NCBI GenBank assembly: GCA_031769625.1
Contig: JAUIMM010000188.1
Span: 14,267,501 to 14,331,500, forward strand
Direction: 5' to 3'
Length of the DNA stretch: 64,000 bases
Source: Taudactylus pleione
Lineage: Eukaryota > Chordata > Amphibia > Anura > Myobatrachidae
The stretch's first letter is position 1. Every line of letters begins with the position of its first letter. The notes beneath the pieces were generated by a model. It had not been told where the DNA came from. It did no database searches and worked only from the letters and a program-made list of their open reading frames with translations. The translations under genes were made by a program, and so were the position numbers. This document shows positions 23,700 through 35,558 of the stretch, one piece after another.

Positions 23700-25880
23700 A
23701 TATCAGTGTGATATCATTTGGCACCATATATGTTTTTGTTTTGGATCTGTATCTCCTTGTGTTTTGGATCTGGATCTGGTTTTGGATATTTTTCCTTGGT
23801 GTTTTGTGTTTAGGTTTTGTTTTTGGATCTATATTTTCTCCCAAAAAATTACATAAACAGCTAAATCCACATCATTTGGGTCTATTTTCATTCCTACAGT
23901 ATTATTAACCTTAATAACAATCATTTTCAGGCATTTCCATGTATTTTTAACCACCTCACAGCTCACAATATTGATTTCACTATTTTTCACCAATATAGGC
24001 CAAAGGCTACAGCAAGCTGGCAGGCTAAAGTTAGCAACAAAGCAGCAGCACAAATGCACGGCATTTAAAAAAATATAGGACATCTATGAAACATCGCCAC
24101 ACAGCAGTGGCAGACAGGATGGCAGTATGATAAACTATAATAATTTCAGTCGGCAATGCCCCAAAATCTGCAAAATGTAATGAAAAGAGGTGCAATATTG
24201 AATTGTCCCTCCCACCCACTCTTATGTGGGATATTAAAAAGGACATGCACAGTTTAACAAACCAAGCACTTTAGCGACAAGGACTGACACTTTCGTGACT
24301 GAACTCCTTGGTTTGTATGGGCCACCACAAAACATTTTTGGAAAGACTACCTTCAATTATTAAGGAGGAGGTTGATGATGAGGGTGTTGGTGGTGGAGAT
24401 TGCATGTGTTGGTCCAAACTGTTGGTAGCTGATACTGGACTGCTTGTTATTAATTTACAAATTATTATAATTTTGTTAAACAAATTGCATGAACTCGCTG
24501 CAAATGATGTTACAGGGAGGAGGTGCCTAGATGGTTAATGTCCCTTCCTCTGCTAACTTTGGCTTTACAAATGGAACAGATGCCTTCACAACTGTTGTCA
24601 GAATTTAGATTAAAATAATTCCACACTGCGGCCACTGGTGGCTGATTTACACAAACAACATCCTCATTCAACATCCTCATTAGGACACAAATTTCCCCCT
24701 CATCCTCCTTTTGCACTTCCTCCACACTATTATCCTTATTTTCTATTATTTCACCATCTAATACCAGCACAGCCATCATGGCGTCAGTTATCCGCTATGA
24801 AACTGGGTAACAGCTGTTATACTTACTTAATCTTTCAAAGGTCTGTTTAATAGTCAATAGTTTTTTTAAATTACTACTAGTAGTAGTCTTCTTATTCCAT
24901 TTCTGGGATGAAAATCCAACCCCAGCAGCAGCAACAAGCGTAGCACTCAAGGATCCTTCTGAGGAATCATGGGTTGGAGAGGAGTCAGTCTTGCTTATGA
25001 AATTGGATGCAGTACTACTTCCAATAATGAATGAGGATGTTGATGTTGATGCGGGTGTTGATGGTGGAGATTGCAGGTGCTTAGATCCAAATAGAAGGGA
25101 GCAGCTAGGTGACACTGGACTAATAGTTGTTAATTTTTTTTGCACCCAAAGTGTCAGAACTTGAATACCCTTTCCAATTTGATGAATGCACTGCAAGAGA
25201 CGTAACAGGGAGGAGGTTCCTAGATGGTTAAGGTCCTTACCTCTACTCACTGTTACATGGCAATGGTTACAAATGGCTTGGCAAAGGTTGCTTGGATTTG
25301 GGTGGAAATAATTCCACACATGAGAAGTGGATTTTTAGGTCCTTTGTCCAGACATGGCAACAATGGGATTTTTTTCCCACCATGGGCAACAACGGTTGCC
25401 TGATTTACAGTTTTTACACAAAAATCCTTGGCATCAATATCCTAATCATCATCACAGTCCTCATCATCCTTGTTGTTATCACCAACTACTTAGATATCCT
25501 CCTCATCCTCCTCATCCTCCTGGTGCAATTCCACAGAAGCATTGATTTCTATGCCAGCATGTTGACTTGTGTTGCTCATTCCCACATTTGCAGAGGGCAC
25601 ACTAATGGTGGAAGCAATATCCTCTTCAAGTATAGTAATATAAAGGTCAGACTCACACATGGCAACCGCAGACACACTTGGACTCACCTCGGGGATCTGG
25701 GGCTTTTCCGAGACAATTTAAATTTTTTTGTACCTCTTCTACAAGCAGAAGGGCTTAAATCACCACGACTAGAACCACCAGTCATAAATAAAGGCAAAGG
25801 CCTTATCCTTTCCTTGCCACTTCGTGTACTAAATGGCATATTGCTTTGAAATTGCTTTGAAAAACCTGCACCTACCACAT
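23700..25880 (-). mobile_element. BED-zinc-finger hAT element remnant
   Basis: The plus strand begins with the TTTTGGATCTGGAT subterminal text and the CACCTCACAGCTCACAATATT block of the transposon 3' end. It then crosses transposase remnants on the minus strand and ends near the transposase start at about 25835. The middle and C-terminal transposase parts are missing. Terminal repeats were not clearly found. Confidence 0.7.
24510..25835 (-). pseudogene. hAT transposase remnant with two BED fingers
   Basis: The minus-strand start near 25835 reads MPFSTRSGKERIRPLPLFM, shared with the copies at 34318 and 63850. An acidic, Ser-rich N-terminus follows with VPSANVGMSN near 25600. A BED-type zinc finger lies at about 25319-25180 (VWNYFHPN, C-x2-C at AICNHC, SRGKDLNHLGTSSLLR, then H). 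After a Ser/Thr-rich linker the frame reaches MMAVLVLD near 24775, a hAT motif. It then switches into a second acidic segment and a second BED finger (VWNYFNLN, CSICKAKVSRGRD) ending at 24510. BED fingers bind transposon ends. No catalytic core or dimerisation domain remains. Several frameshifts make it nonfunctional. The tandem N-termini suggest fusion of two copies. Confidence 0.75.
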
Positions 25881-26340
25881 AAGAAGTCCACCTAAGAGCT
25901 CACACCTGTAAAAGTGTAGGTGGCAGATAACAACATCTATCCTTCTGTACTGGGGCAGGTTTACTAAAAGTTGTTTTATGCGATTTATGTATTTATTTGT
26001 ATTGTAAATTGTTTATATTTTTACCTCTGTTGATATACCAAGAATAAAATATTCAGGTATAAGAATTATGGGCTACCATACGGCTTTTATTTTATGAACA
26101 ATATCCAAAACATAAACTTATGGTGATTTGAAGACTAACTAGAGGGTTGTGTTTGACCAACAGCTAATATTGCAATAAATTCCCCTAAGTGGTGGAAATT
26201 TGTTCTGTTCAACTAATACTCAAAGTTGTAGCACACCAAAGGTACCCCTTCTCTTCCATTTCTATTTTTAGGTCCTCTACTAGCAGAGGTCCACCTAATT
26301 GGTGCAGCTGAACCAGTGAATGAGCGATATAAGTTTTCAT
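25881..26340. other. Unassigned stretch
   Basis: No supported feature was seen. Confidence 0.35.
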
Positions 26341-26349
26341 TTTGTATCT

Positions 26350-26350
26350 A

Positions 26351-26401
<51 letters not shown>
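26350..26401. repeat. (TA)n(GA)n microsatellite
   Basis: About ten TA units pass into about sixteen GA units, directly upstream of the truncated LINE. Confidence 0.95.
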
Positions 26402-26405
<4 letters not shown>

Positions 26406-28243
26406 CTGTCTTTTACCGCCCCCCTGGCTCTCCCTTCAAATTCCTTGACAACTTTGCTTCCTGGCTCCCTCACTTTCTCTCCTCAGATCTTCCCTCCATT
26501 ATCCTAGGTGATTATAATATTCCTATTGACATTCCCTCAGAATCCTCTGCTGCTAAACTCCTTACCCTCACCTCTTCATTCGGTCTCGTCTAATGGACCT
26601 CATCACCCTCCCATGTGAGTGGGCACTCACTTGACCTAATCTTTACTCACCGTTGTGATATTTCTGATTACTCCAAATGCCCATTCCCCCTCTCTGACCA
26701 TCACCTTCTCTCTTTTAACCTATCCCTCTCTCCTTCCCCTCCTTTACCTATAAAGGTTACCTTTAATAAGTGTAATATTGAGGCTATTGACACTGTTGCT
26801 TTTTCCTCCCTGCTGGACTCTCTTCTCTGCCCTATCCTTTCTCTCTCTTGTCCTGAATAAGCTACTTCCCTGTACAATTCCTCCCTTACTTCTGCTCTTG
26901 ACTCTCTTGCTCCAGCAATAACTACTCAACCTCACAGATACACACCACATCCCTGGCATTCCAAATGCACCAGATACCTGCAAAAGTGTTCAAGAATTGC
27001 TGAGCATCAGTGGAGAAAATCACGCTCTAAGGCTGACTTCCTACATTTCAAATGTATTCTCTCTTCCTACAGTGCTGCCCTGTCTCTCTCCAAACAAACA
27101 TATTTCAAGAACCTCATCTCCTCCCAGTCCTCAAATCCCCGGCATCTCTTTGCCACTTTCAACTCCCTCCTCTGCCCTTCCCCTCCTCACCTCCCCTCCT
27201 CGCTCTCTGCCCTTGACTTTGCCACCTATCCCATTAGACCCTCAGCACTCCTCCCCCTCCTTGCCCTGACCACCCCTCCACTTATGTCTCACCAACTCTG
27301 ACATCCTTCTCCCCTGCTTCTGGAGAGGAAGTCATGGCCCTCATCCAGTCCTCCCCTCCTTCCACCTCCCGTCTTGACCCTATCCCTTCCCGTCTCCTCT
27401 CCTACCTGTCTCCTTCTGCCTGTTCCCATCTGGCTCACATCCTTAATCTCTCCCTATCATCTGGCACTGTACCTTCTGCATTGAAACATGCCCTTGTCAG
27501 TTCTCAATGCTGCTGCTTGGCTCATCTTCCTCTCCAGACACTCTACATCTGCTTCCCCTCTCCTTCAAGCCCTACACTGGCTCCCCTTCCCCTTCAGATG
27601 CCAATTCAAGGTTCTTACACTTGCCTACAAAGCCCTCACCAAATCCTCTCCCACATACATTTCTGACCTTCTCTCTCTTCACACTCCCGCCCATCCACTT
27701 CGCTCAACAAATGCATACTGCCTCTCTTGCCAACTGATTACTTCCTCCCACTCCCGCTTCCAAGATTTTGCCCATGCTGCTCCCTACCTTTGGAATGCTC
27801 TTCCTCTCCCCATCAGACTCTCCACCTCTCTACAAATCTTCAAATGGGCTCTCAAGACCCACTACTTCATCAAGGCCTTCCAGCACTCATCCTAACCCAC
27901 CTCATGCTCTTTACTCCCTATCTTCCCCTTCTGTGTCACACTTGTCTGTGTGCCCCTCCCCTTTAGAATGTAAGCTCTCACGAGCAGGGACCTGTTACCT
28001 CATGTGCTTCTCTTTACATTTTCTTCTACTGTTTACTCCCCATAAGGGCACCTAACTCGTGACTGCCAACTCCCGGCTGCTTATTGTGATTTCTTTAATC
28101 GCTATTGCAGAAATGTATATAAATTATGTCCTTGTCCTGCACTGTAATGTACTGTAAGTTACTTGTTTCCTGTTCACCTATTAGTTCTATTTACTATGTA
28201 AGGTGCTCCGGAACACTTGTGGCACCATATAAATAAAGGATAA
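26402..28243 (+). pseudogene. Internally deleted L2/CR1-like LINE
   Basis: The plus strand opens inside an APE-type endonuclease: VAVFYRPPGSP, ILGDYNIPID (26500-26530) and LSDHHLLSF (26690-26716). These are the late endonuclease motifs of L2/CR1-group LINEs. A linker with HWRKSRSKADFLHFK-like text follows, then LNLSLSSGTVPSALKHA near 27450, which normally precedes the reverse-transcriptase palm. The next residues are VLNAAAWLIF (27497 on) and WLPFPFRCQFKVLTLAYKAL, the extreme C-terminus. The catalytic palm with its YxDD box is therefore deleted. The 3' end carries ACCATATAAATAAAGGATAA near 28215-28240, a typical tail, then (TA)n. Multiple frameshifts show decay. Endonuclease would nick target DNA, but this copy cannot function. 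Confidence 0.85.
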
Positions 28244-28244
28244 T

Positions 28245-28268
28245 AATTATATATATATATATATAAAT
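28245..28268. repeat. (TA)n microsatellite
   Basis: Short TA run at the tail of the LINE. Confidence 0.9.
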
Positions 28269-28339
28269 ATGTACTTTGCTGCTGACAGAGAGATTGCGTG
28301 TTCCTCCAGCCAGTAACCTAGATGCAAAATTTCACTTAT

Positions 28340-28660
28340 CTGTCTATATCAGCAGTGGAATCCTGATGGCCAAAATCCTGACAAATTTTAATGAATATTC
28401 TAACCCTAACCCACCCCTCCAGTAGGCACACCCTAAACAACCCCTTTTGGCAGCCTAACCATTTCTGTACCCTTTGGCAGCCTAACCCTAACTGCCCTAT
28501 CACAACCTAACCCTAAACCTAACCCTAACCTTAACCCTAATACTCAAATCGGTATTCATCAGTATTTTGTCTGTTGAGATTCTGCTTCCAGTATAGTAAG
28601 TGTTTATGATGGTCACCGCAGGGGTCCTGATTACATCCCGATGGATGATGGGGCATACTG
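28340..28660. repeat. Small element carrying CCCTAA-rich repeats
   Basis: CTAACCCTAACCC-type text at about 28400-28535 is degenerate telomere-like sequence. It is flanked by AATCCTGATGGCCAAAATCC on the left and TCCTGATTACATCCCGATGG on the right, so it is probably a mobile element rather than an interstitial telomere. Confidence 0.55.
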
Positions 28661-29130
28661 CATCAGAATAACCTCAAAAATAATAATTTATAGAGTTAAT
28701 TATTTGGCATATTTACCTAATTCATCAATCATAAGCCCAAGTGAAAAGGCCAAAGTTTTTTTTTACACTTACTGTAGGTGTTTGAATATGTTTTTGGAAT
28801 AGACTGCTACTTTTATTTAGGGTTTAATCTTTGCAGGCATTAGTGCTGGCTCTGGATGACGACCTTGGTCTGTTTGATGATTCTATGATGATTCAATGAG
28901 GATCTTTTTAGCTACTATATTCCTCTCTGCATAATACTCATTCCATCCATTTACAGTATGTCAGTTTCTACCCCCGAATTCTATGCTCCCTCAGTTACTG
29001 CTAAATGTCTCTCTATTGACCCTCACATAAGCAGAGGAAAGGGAGCTATAGGTGAAAATTAATACATGTTTAGTAATGCGTCTGCATTTTTTCTTTTTGT
29101 TTCTTTTGGGGGGTTAATTCTATAGATAAA
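28661..29130. other. Unassigned stretch
   Basis: No supported feature was seen. Confidence 0.35.
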
Positions 29131-29600
29131 AATCAAATAACCATGTAGTAAAAATGAAATAATCATGTAGTAAAAACGAAATAATCATGTAGTAAAACAA
29201 AATAATCATGTACTAAAAACAAAATAATCATGTAGTAAAACAAAATAATCATGCAAAAAAATGAAATAATCATGTAGTAAAACAAAATAATCATGTAGAA
29301 AAACAAAATAAACATATAGTAAAAACGAAATAATCATGTAGTAAAATAAAATAATTATGTAATAAAAACAAAATAAACATGTAGTAAAAATGAAATAAAC
29401 TTGCAGTAAAAATGAAATAAACGGAATAAAAACAAAATAATCATGTAATAAAACAAAATTATCATGTAAAAATAAAATAATTATGTAGTAACAACAAAAT
29501 AATCATGAAGTAAAAGCGAAATAATCATGTAGTAAAACAAAATAATCATGTAGTAAAAACAAAATAATCATTTAGTAAAAATAATCATGTAGTAAAACAA
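29130..29600. repeat. AT-rich minisatellite
   Basis: About 22 variable units of 20-21 bases around AATAATCATGTAGTAAAAAC. Confidence 0.9.
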
Positions 29601-30390
29601 TCGTGTTGGGTTAGTTACTGCTGTGACTAATCCAGTTAAAGGGATTAGTTACATTTAAATTAATTATTACAATAAAATAATTATAAAACTTAATATCTTG
29701 TGAAATGAATAAATGTGTGTATTCATGTATGAGAATTGATTCGTAATAAAATAAGTAGTATGTGCATTTTACTGTCTTATTAAGAACTTGCTTTGTCTAA
29801 TTGAAGTCTGTATCATCAATCACACTACGTTGTAATATAATTGTACCTAAATAGTTCTCAACATGCATCATGCAAAATTACTTTTGGCAGACTTTTAATT
29901 CTCCTTAAGCTGTGTTTATATTTTAGCAGATTGTCAGATTGTCCTTGACAAGGACATGAATAATGGCTGTCAGTCTCAGCTTCCCACGATGAATCCATAT
30001 CAGTTGCAAACAATGAGTAAACCCACTTGTAATGACTGCACGCTAGTTGTCAGACTCTGAGAGACATGTCATTTGTATCACCTCATGTTTCCTTTATTTT
30101 TGAAACAAATGTTAGAAAACTATATAAAATATGAAATGCTTCCACTATACCCCAGCAAACCACACACATTGGGCATCAGTCACACCGAGCAAACTGAAGG
30201 CAACTCTGAAAACCAGCGAAGATCCACATTTATTTCTAAGCATGGGATGCGACTGACTTGCGCACGACTCATAATGTTATGCAGCGCTGTACACATTATA
30301 TCGTGGCAGTTTTCATGTCCAAACAACATTACCACCTACTGTAAGTACAGTATCATTTATTAAAAGCAATTCTCCAGGTGTCTGTATGTT
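29601..30390. other. Unassigned stretch
   Basis: No supported feature was seen. Confidence 0.35.
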
Positions 30391-30399
30391 ATGGGGGTG

Positions 30400-31830
30400 G
30401 TGTAGTCTGTCAACATTCATCAAGTCGACATTCATAACATTGACATGGTCTTAATGTTGACATGCCTGGTACAACGACGACTACCACATCAACATTGATG
30501 ACATTATGACATGTTTAGAATGTCGAGAAAGCATCCCTGGTGGCCTAGTTGTGACTTACTGGTATGGTGGGTCCAGTGCCCCAGCACTGATTTATTGGTC
30601 CAGTGATGACGTCAGCATATCTTCTAGTGGATCCCGTGTGACTTCCAGTCTCAAGCATGACTAATACTGACCCCTAACCTTTACCCTCCCTTGAGCCTAA
30701 CCAAACCCCTCCCCCTAGTGCCTTACCTTAACCCTCCCTCTAGTGCCTAGCCTTAACCCTCCCACTAGTGCCCAATCCTAACCCTCCTCCTAGTGCCAAA
30801 CCCTAACCTCCCCTCCCATAGCATAATCCTAACCCTCACCTTAGGGCCAAACATTAACTTTCCCTCCTGTTGCCTAACCCTTCCCCTCTCCCTAGTGCCT
30901 ATCCCTAACCCTCCCACTAGTGTCTAACCATAACCGTCCACTCGACTTGCCAAACCCTAATCCTCCCCCTAGTGCCTAACAATAACCTTCCTCTCCCATT
31001 GCCTAACCCTCTCCCTAGTGCCTAACTTTAAACCTATAGTCTCCCATTGCCTAACCCTCTCCCTAGTGCCTAACGCTAACCTTCCCCTCCCCATTGCCTA
31101 ACCCTCTCCCTAGTGCCTAACGCTAACCTTCGCCTCCCATTGCCTAACCCTCTCCATAGTGCCTAACGCTAACCTTCCCCTCCCATTGCCTAACCCTCTC
31201 CCTAGTGCCTAACGCTAACCTTCCCCTCCCATTGCCTAACCTTCTCCCTAGTGCCTAACCATAACCTTCCCCTCCCATTGCCTAACCCTCTCCCTAGTGC
31301 CTAACGCTAACCTTCCCCTCCCATTGCCTAACCCTCTCCCTAGTGCCTAACACTAACCTTCCCCTCCCATTGCCTAACCCTCTCCCTTGTGTCTAACGCT
31401 AACCTTCCCCTCCCATTGCTTAACCCTCTCCCTAGTGCCTAATGCTAACCTTCCCCTCCCATTGCCTAACCCTCTCCATAATGCCTAACGCTAACCTTCC
31501 CCTCCCATTGCCTAACCCTCTCCCTAATGCCTAACGCTAACCTTCCCCTCCCATTGCCTAACCCTCTCCCTAGTGCCTAACGCTAACCCTCCCCTCCCAT
31601 TGCCTAATCCTCTCCCTAGTGCCTAACGCTAACCTTCCCCTCCCATTGCCTAACCCTCTCCCTAGTGCCTAACGCTAACCTTCCCCTCCCATTGCCCGTC
31701 CCTCTCCCTACCTAACTTTAAACCTTCTGCCTCCCATTGCCAACATTTGCCGAATGTCAACATTTCACAAGTTGACATTGTGATGTTGACATTATGCATG
31801 CTGGCAAAGTAAATGTTGACATTATGACGA
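30400..31830. mobile_element. Element with ATGTTGACAT-type ends and an internal 46-bp array
   Basis: Both flanks are dense in TGTTGACAT/TGTCAACAT words (30410-30530 and 31740-31830), partly in inverted order. Between them lies the C-rich array. No protein is encoded. Confidence 0.55.
30664..31735. repeat. 46-bp tandem array rich in CCTAACCCT
   Basis: The unit contains CCTAACCCTCTCCCTAGTGC and CTAACCTTCCCCTCCCATTG. Some 15 well-conserved units lie between 31000 and 31700, with more degenerate ones upstream. It is strongly strand-asymmetric, with C on the plus strand. Confidence 0.9.
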
Positions 31831-32400
31831 AATCCCATATTTTTAAAATGATGGTTCCATACTGTAGTTTAACTAAAACAGCTGGGTGTATAGGCAGCTG
31901 GGAGTATCGGTTGTGCCTTGCTGGGATGTGCGTCACTTACTGTTCCTTTCTTTATCCTTCTGTCTCTTTTCAGTAACTTACAGCAATTAGCTAAGTCCAA
32001 GACCTTATTAAGCTAAACCTGAGACCAGATTTCTTAAACTATATTGCTAGAACATTGGTTTAAATCATTGCTTTACACTGTACCCATTGATATATATTAA
32101 ACTTATTTTGAACTTATTTGTTAAACAAGATGGATTGTTGTGGACATGTGTTGTGTTGATGATGTCACTGTATATGCATTGAGGTTAAAATCACAAGAGA
32201 TATAGGGTTAGCCATTGCCAGACTCCATACAGTTCTCCTAAAGAGAACTTTAAAAATGTATCTAGAAATATGGAAAACACCTGAAAAGTACAAACTATTC
32301 TGAAGTTTTGAGCAGCACTAAGTTGTCCTACAGTATCAAGCTGTAATTTTTACTTAAACCCTGTAATGACAGTGAGATACAAACTTAAACTTTAATAAAT
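31831..32400. other. Unassigned stretch
   Basis: No supported feature was seen. Confidence 0.35.
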
Positions 32401-32401
32401 A

Positions 32402-32917
32402 ATTACACAGACAACAAGTCCTGGCGTTAACATTTAGTCATCACTTTATTGATAACATATAACTATAACTCCTATAGTGGCTAGGAGAAAGTGAGAAGAT
32501 TAGACCACCACTCTGAGGACATGTAATCCGGCAGCAGCTACCCTTATGTCCAATGGTGCCAACAAGGACTTCTCCTTTTATAATGCCTAATGGTGTCACT
32601 GACCTCTGGTTATGGTCTAAAGCAGCCAATGCCCTTTGGAGAAAGAGACAATCCCACTTTTAGCATGACGTCCTTTCTTTTCTGATGCTCTCTACCACCA
32701 CCAGAAACAAAATGAACAAAGAGAGAGGTAGGGAGGGGATGAATGAAGTAGAGCCTACTGTCAGGGGCACTATTCCTTATATAGAAACTCAAAACCACTT
32801 CCACTACATGATACCCCATTGGATAACTACTGTCATCTAGTAAAACCCACTGTCTCATACACAGTCCTCAAATGCAGCAGGGTTTATCCCCCATCAGGCC
32901 AAATGTCCATCACGACA
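32402..32917 (-). mobile_element. Possible solo LTR
   Basis: On the minus strand the segment starts TGTCGTGATGG. It has a TATA-like TATATAAGG at about 32784-32776 and an AATAAA at 32450-32445, about 330 bases downstream, and it ends about 40 bases later. This spacing fits U3-R-U5. No target duplication or clear CA end was found. Confidence 0.3.
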
Positions 32918-33032
32918 GTATTTAGTACTCAGCTCTGCTCAAGGCCTGGGTAGAATAATACCAGTAGAGGCAGGTTTTTTCCCAATACTTATTACTTTTG
33001 AATTGCACAAACACAGGGATCATGCACTTTAA

Positions 33033-33360
33033 GCACGGATGGTGTAGTGGTTAGCACTGCAGGCTTGGGTTCGGTTCCCACCAAGTCCTTAACTGTGTCG
33101 ATTTTGTATGTTCTCCAGTGTTTGTGTGGGTTTCATCTGGGTGCTCCGGTTTCCTCTCTCAATCCAAAACATACATGTTGGTTAATTTGATTCTGACAAA
33201 CAAAAAATGTAACCCTAGAATACATGTGTGTACATGTGGCAGGGAATATAGAGTGTAAGCTCCACGGGAGTAGGGACTGATGTGAATGACTGAAATATTC
33301 TCTGTAAAGAGCTGTGGAATATATGTGTGCTGTATAAATAACTGTTAATAAATAAATTAT
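33033..33360 (+). mobile_element. tRNA-headed SINE with LINE-like tail
   Basis: The head GGTGTAGTGGTTAGCACTGC and GGGTTCGGTTCCC resemble the A and B boxes of tRNA-derived RNA polymerase III promoters. The middle GGGTGCTCCGGTTTCCTCTC is the conserved domain of vertebrate V-type SINEs. The tail GCTGTATAAATAACTGTTAA resembles L2/CR1 3' ends, implying mobilisation by such LINEs. Confidence 0.75.
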
Positions 33361-33562
33361 AATTAAGAAATACATTGATCAGAACTCCAATCAATGTGTC
33401 CTGCCAAAGTTACATACAGTTTTGTGGAATCAATTTGGCTAATTTCAAATGGAAACTGAATTTCAGAGGTATGTCCACTAGCACACGCAGGGGGGAGGGG
33501 GTTTATGAGTGCCCAGAAACCCCTCCTGACAGACTGGAGAGCAGAAACCATCTTCTTAAGCC

Positions 33563-34320
33563 TCACCCCTTCACTGCAAAATGCGTATTGGAACTTGGCG
33601 ACATATACTTTGATATTTGATGCATGCGCTCGAAGTAACGTAACAAGGAGGAGGTTCCTATGTGGTTTTGGTCCCTCCCTCTACTCACTCTTGCTTGGCA
33701 ATGGTTACATATGGCTTGACAACTGTTGTCCGGATTGGGGTGGAAATAATTCCACACATGAGAAGTGGATTTTTATGTCTTTTGCCCCGGCATGACAACA
33801 ATGGGCTTTGGCTTTTTCAATCCATGGGCAACAGCTGTTGCCTTAATTAAACAAAGGTCATCCTCGGCATCAACATCCTCATCACCAACATCTTCATCAT
33901 CAAAATCCTCATCATCCTTAGCACCTTCAACTACCAAAATATCCTCCTCCTCCATGTGCAGTTCCACAGAAGCATCCTCAATGACTATGTGTGCAAGATG
34001 TTGACTGCCTTTTCCCACATTTACAGAGGGCACACAAAATGTTGGAACTTGGAGGATCCTCCAGTACACTAGTATTTAGCTCTGGCTAACAAATGGCAAC
34101 CTTGGGCACACCGGCACTCTCATTGGGGATTTGTAATTTCGATTTCTCAGGGCACACAGTTGGTTTTTCTGGAGATGTCTTACTCTTCTTAAAAACTATC
34201 AACTTTTTATGGTACCATCACCGCTACTACTACAAGCAGAAGGGCTATCAGAACCAGCAGTCAACATAAATAAAGGCCAAGGCCTTATTCTTTCCTTAAC
34301 ACTTCGTATAGTGAATGGCA
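33563..34320 (-). pseudogene. hAT transposase N-terminal fragment with BED finger
   Basis: It starts near 34320 with the same ATGCCATTC-type start as the other copies. A strongly acidic segment (about 34069-33830, rich in DEDVGDEDVDAEDD) follows, then a BED finger at 33757-33600 (MWNYFHPNPDN, C-x2-C in AICNHC, SRGRDQNHIGTSSLLR, H). The acidic stretch and finger are in different frames, so at least one frameshift is present. Catalytic and dimerisation parts are missing. Beyond 33563 the sequence changes to an unrelated G-rich piece (33470-33540). The BED finger would bind hAT termini. This copy cannot encode an enzyme. Confidence 0.7.
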
Positions 34321-34425
34321 TATTGGCAATTTTTTATTTATTTAGAGGCAACTTGCCGTTCGATTTTTTTTCTTTACTACAGTAAAAGTAGCTTTACTAT
34401 ATCCATGGCATGACTTAAGCTCTGG

Positions 34426-35558
34426 AGAATTATTGTTCTTATGTCTTCCGTTCTTATTAGTAAATATATGCATGTGCATTTATAAAGTGTCTGCTCTATG
34501 AGCCATTCATGTGCCTTTAATAGGATCAAACTGCTCTTTCACTCAAACCAGTAATTAACTATACTCACAGGTATCTAATGCTGATTAATTGCTGAAGGTA
34601 CTTAAACTGTTCAAACTTGCAATGCCCCATTCACCTTGAAAAAGGCGTCAGAAGGACGTTGAAACGCGTTGGTGCTTGATTTTGCTACATCTACCCGGTT
34701 TTTGATTCCTGGAGTCTCATCACTGTCTCTCTCTGCACGTCTACACACCGTGCCTGGCAAGCTTCAAGCCATCCTATCAGCTTGCAGTGGAATATCCTCC
34801 ATACCCATCCGGGACGCAGAGCCTTCTGTTCCTTTCTCCCTGACACGGACCCTCAGAGCAGCGTCATTCAATTCTTCCCAAGTCTCCCCGCTGGCCGGGT
34901 AGAGCGCGTGCATCTTGGTCAGATGACCCATTCACTCACAGAGCACGGAGTACATTGTTTCGCCCCCCCTGTGCCGGACCTGGAGCACTAGAGCGACCAC
35001 CCACTCCCCTCTGCATCTCCATCGTCAGCTGGGTCGAGATCGGGAGGTCTGCCATCTTCAGCCACGGTAACCATCATCCACATTGTGGTCATATACCCAG
35101 ATCTGGGTCTGATCCAACTATACGGAAGGTAATATTGACACCTATTTATTACTTTGTAACTTTTATACCGGATGATGAGCTAATTAACATCAGTTCAAAA
35201 AATATATTTGTGTATGGAGGAATTCTTCAGAGGGTCTCACCAAATGTTGTTCAAAAGTCCGGGATTTTATATTCATATATTTTAGGAACCATTATATACA
35301 TGCAATTTCATTATTTACATGTGTGTTTTATTGTTCTTATTGAATTTATAAGCATTTGCTGCTTTGTCTTAATAAAGATATAATTCATTTATTATATACA
35401 TTGTTGCTACTGGTTTGAGTGAATTTTAATTATACTAACAGAATCTGTGGTTGCTTTATCTTTCATGTACTTTTTATTGAGTGGGACTGACTACCCCACA
35501 CAACCACATTGAATCTGTTTAGTAAATATCAACCCCTCAGCACCTGGGCTAAATCTTG
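34426..35558 (+). mobile_element. Hammerhead-bearing retroelement-like insertion with 15-bp direct repeats
   Basis: TGACTTAAGCTCTGG occurs at 34411-34425 and again at 35559-35573, which would be a 15-bp target duplication of the kind made by target-primed retrotransposition. The insert has a hammerhead-like motif at 34632-34674 and an AATAAA near 35370. No reverse transcriptase was recognised. Confidence 0.6.
34632..34674 (+). ncRNA. Degenerate hammerhead-like motif
   Basis: Stem I pairs CACC (34632-34635) with GGTG (34671-34674). GAAAC (34661-34665) and GTT (34668-34670) stand at the expected places. The first core box reads TTGAAAA instead of CUGANGA, so catalysis is unlikely. Confidence 0.45.

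Noticed and set aside
28400..31735. Interstitial telomere or chromosome-fusion scar
   Set aside because: The units are not pure CCCTAA. The main period is 46 bases with extra text, and the arrays sit inside transposon-like flanks.
33033..33085. Functional tRNA gene
   Set aside because: A and B box words are present, but cloverleaf pairing is poor and the sequence continues into the SINE central domain and tail.
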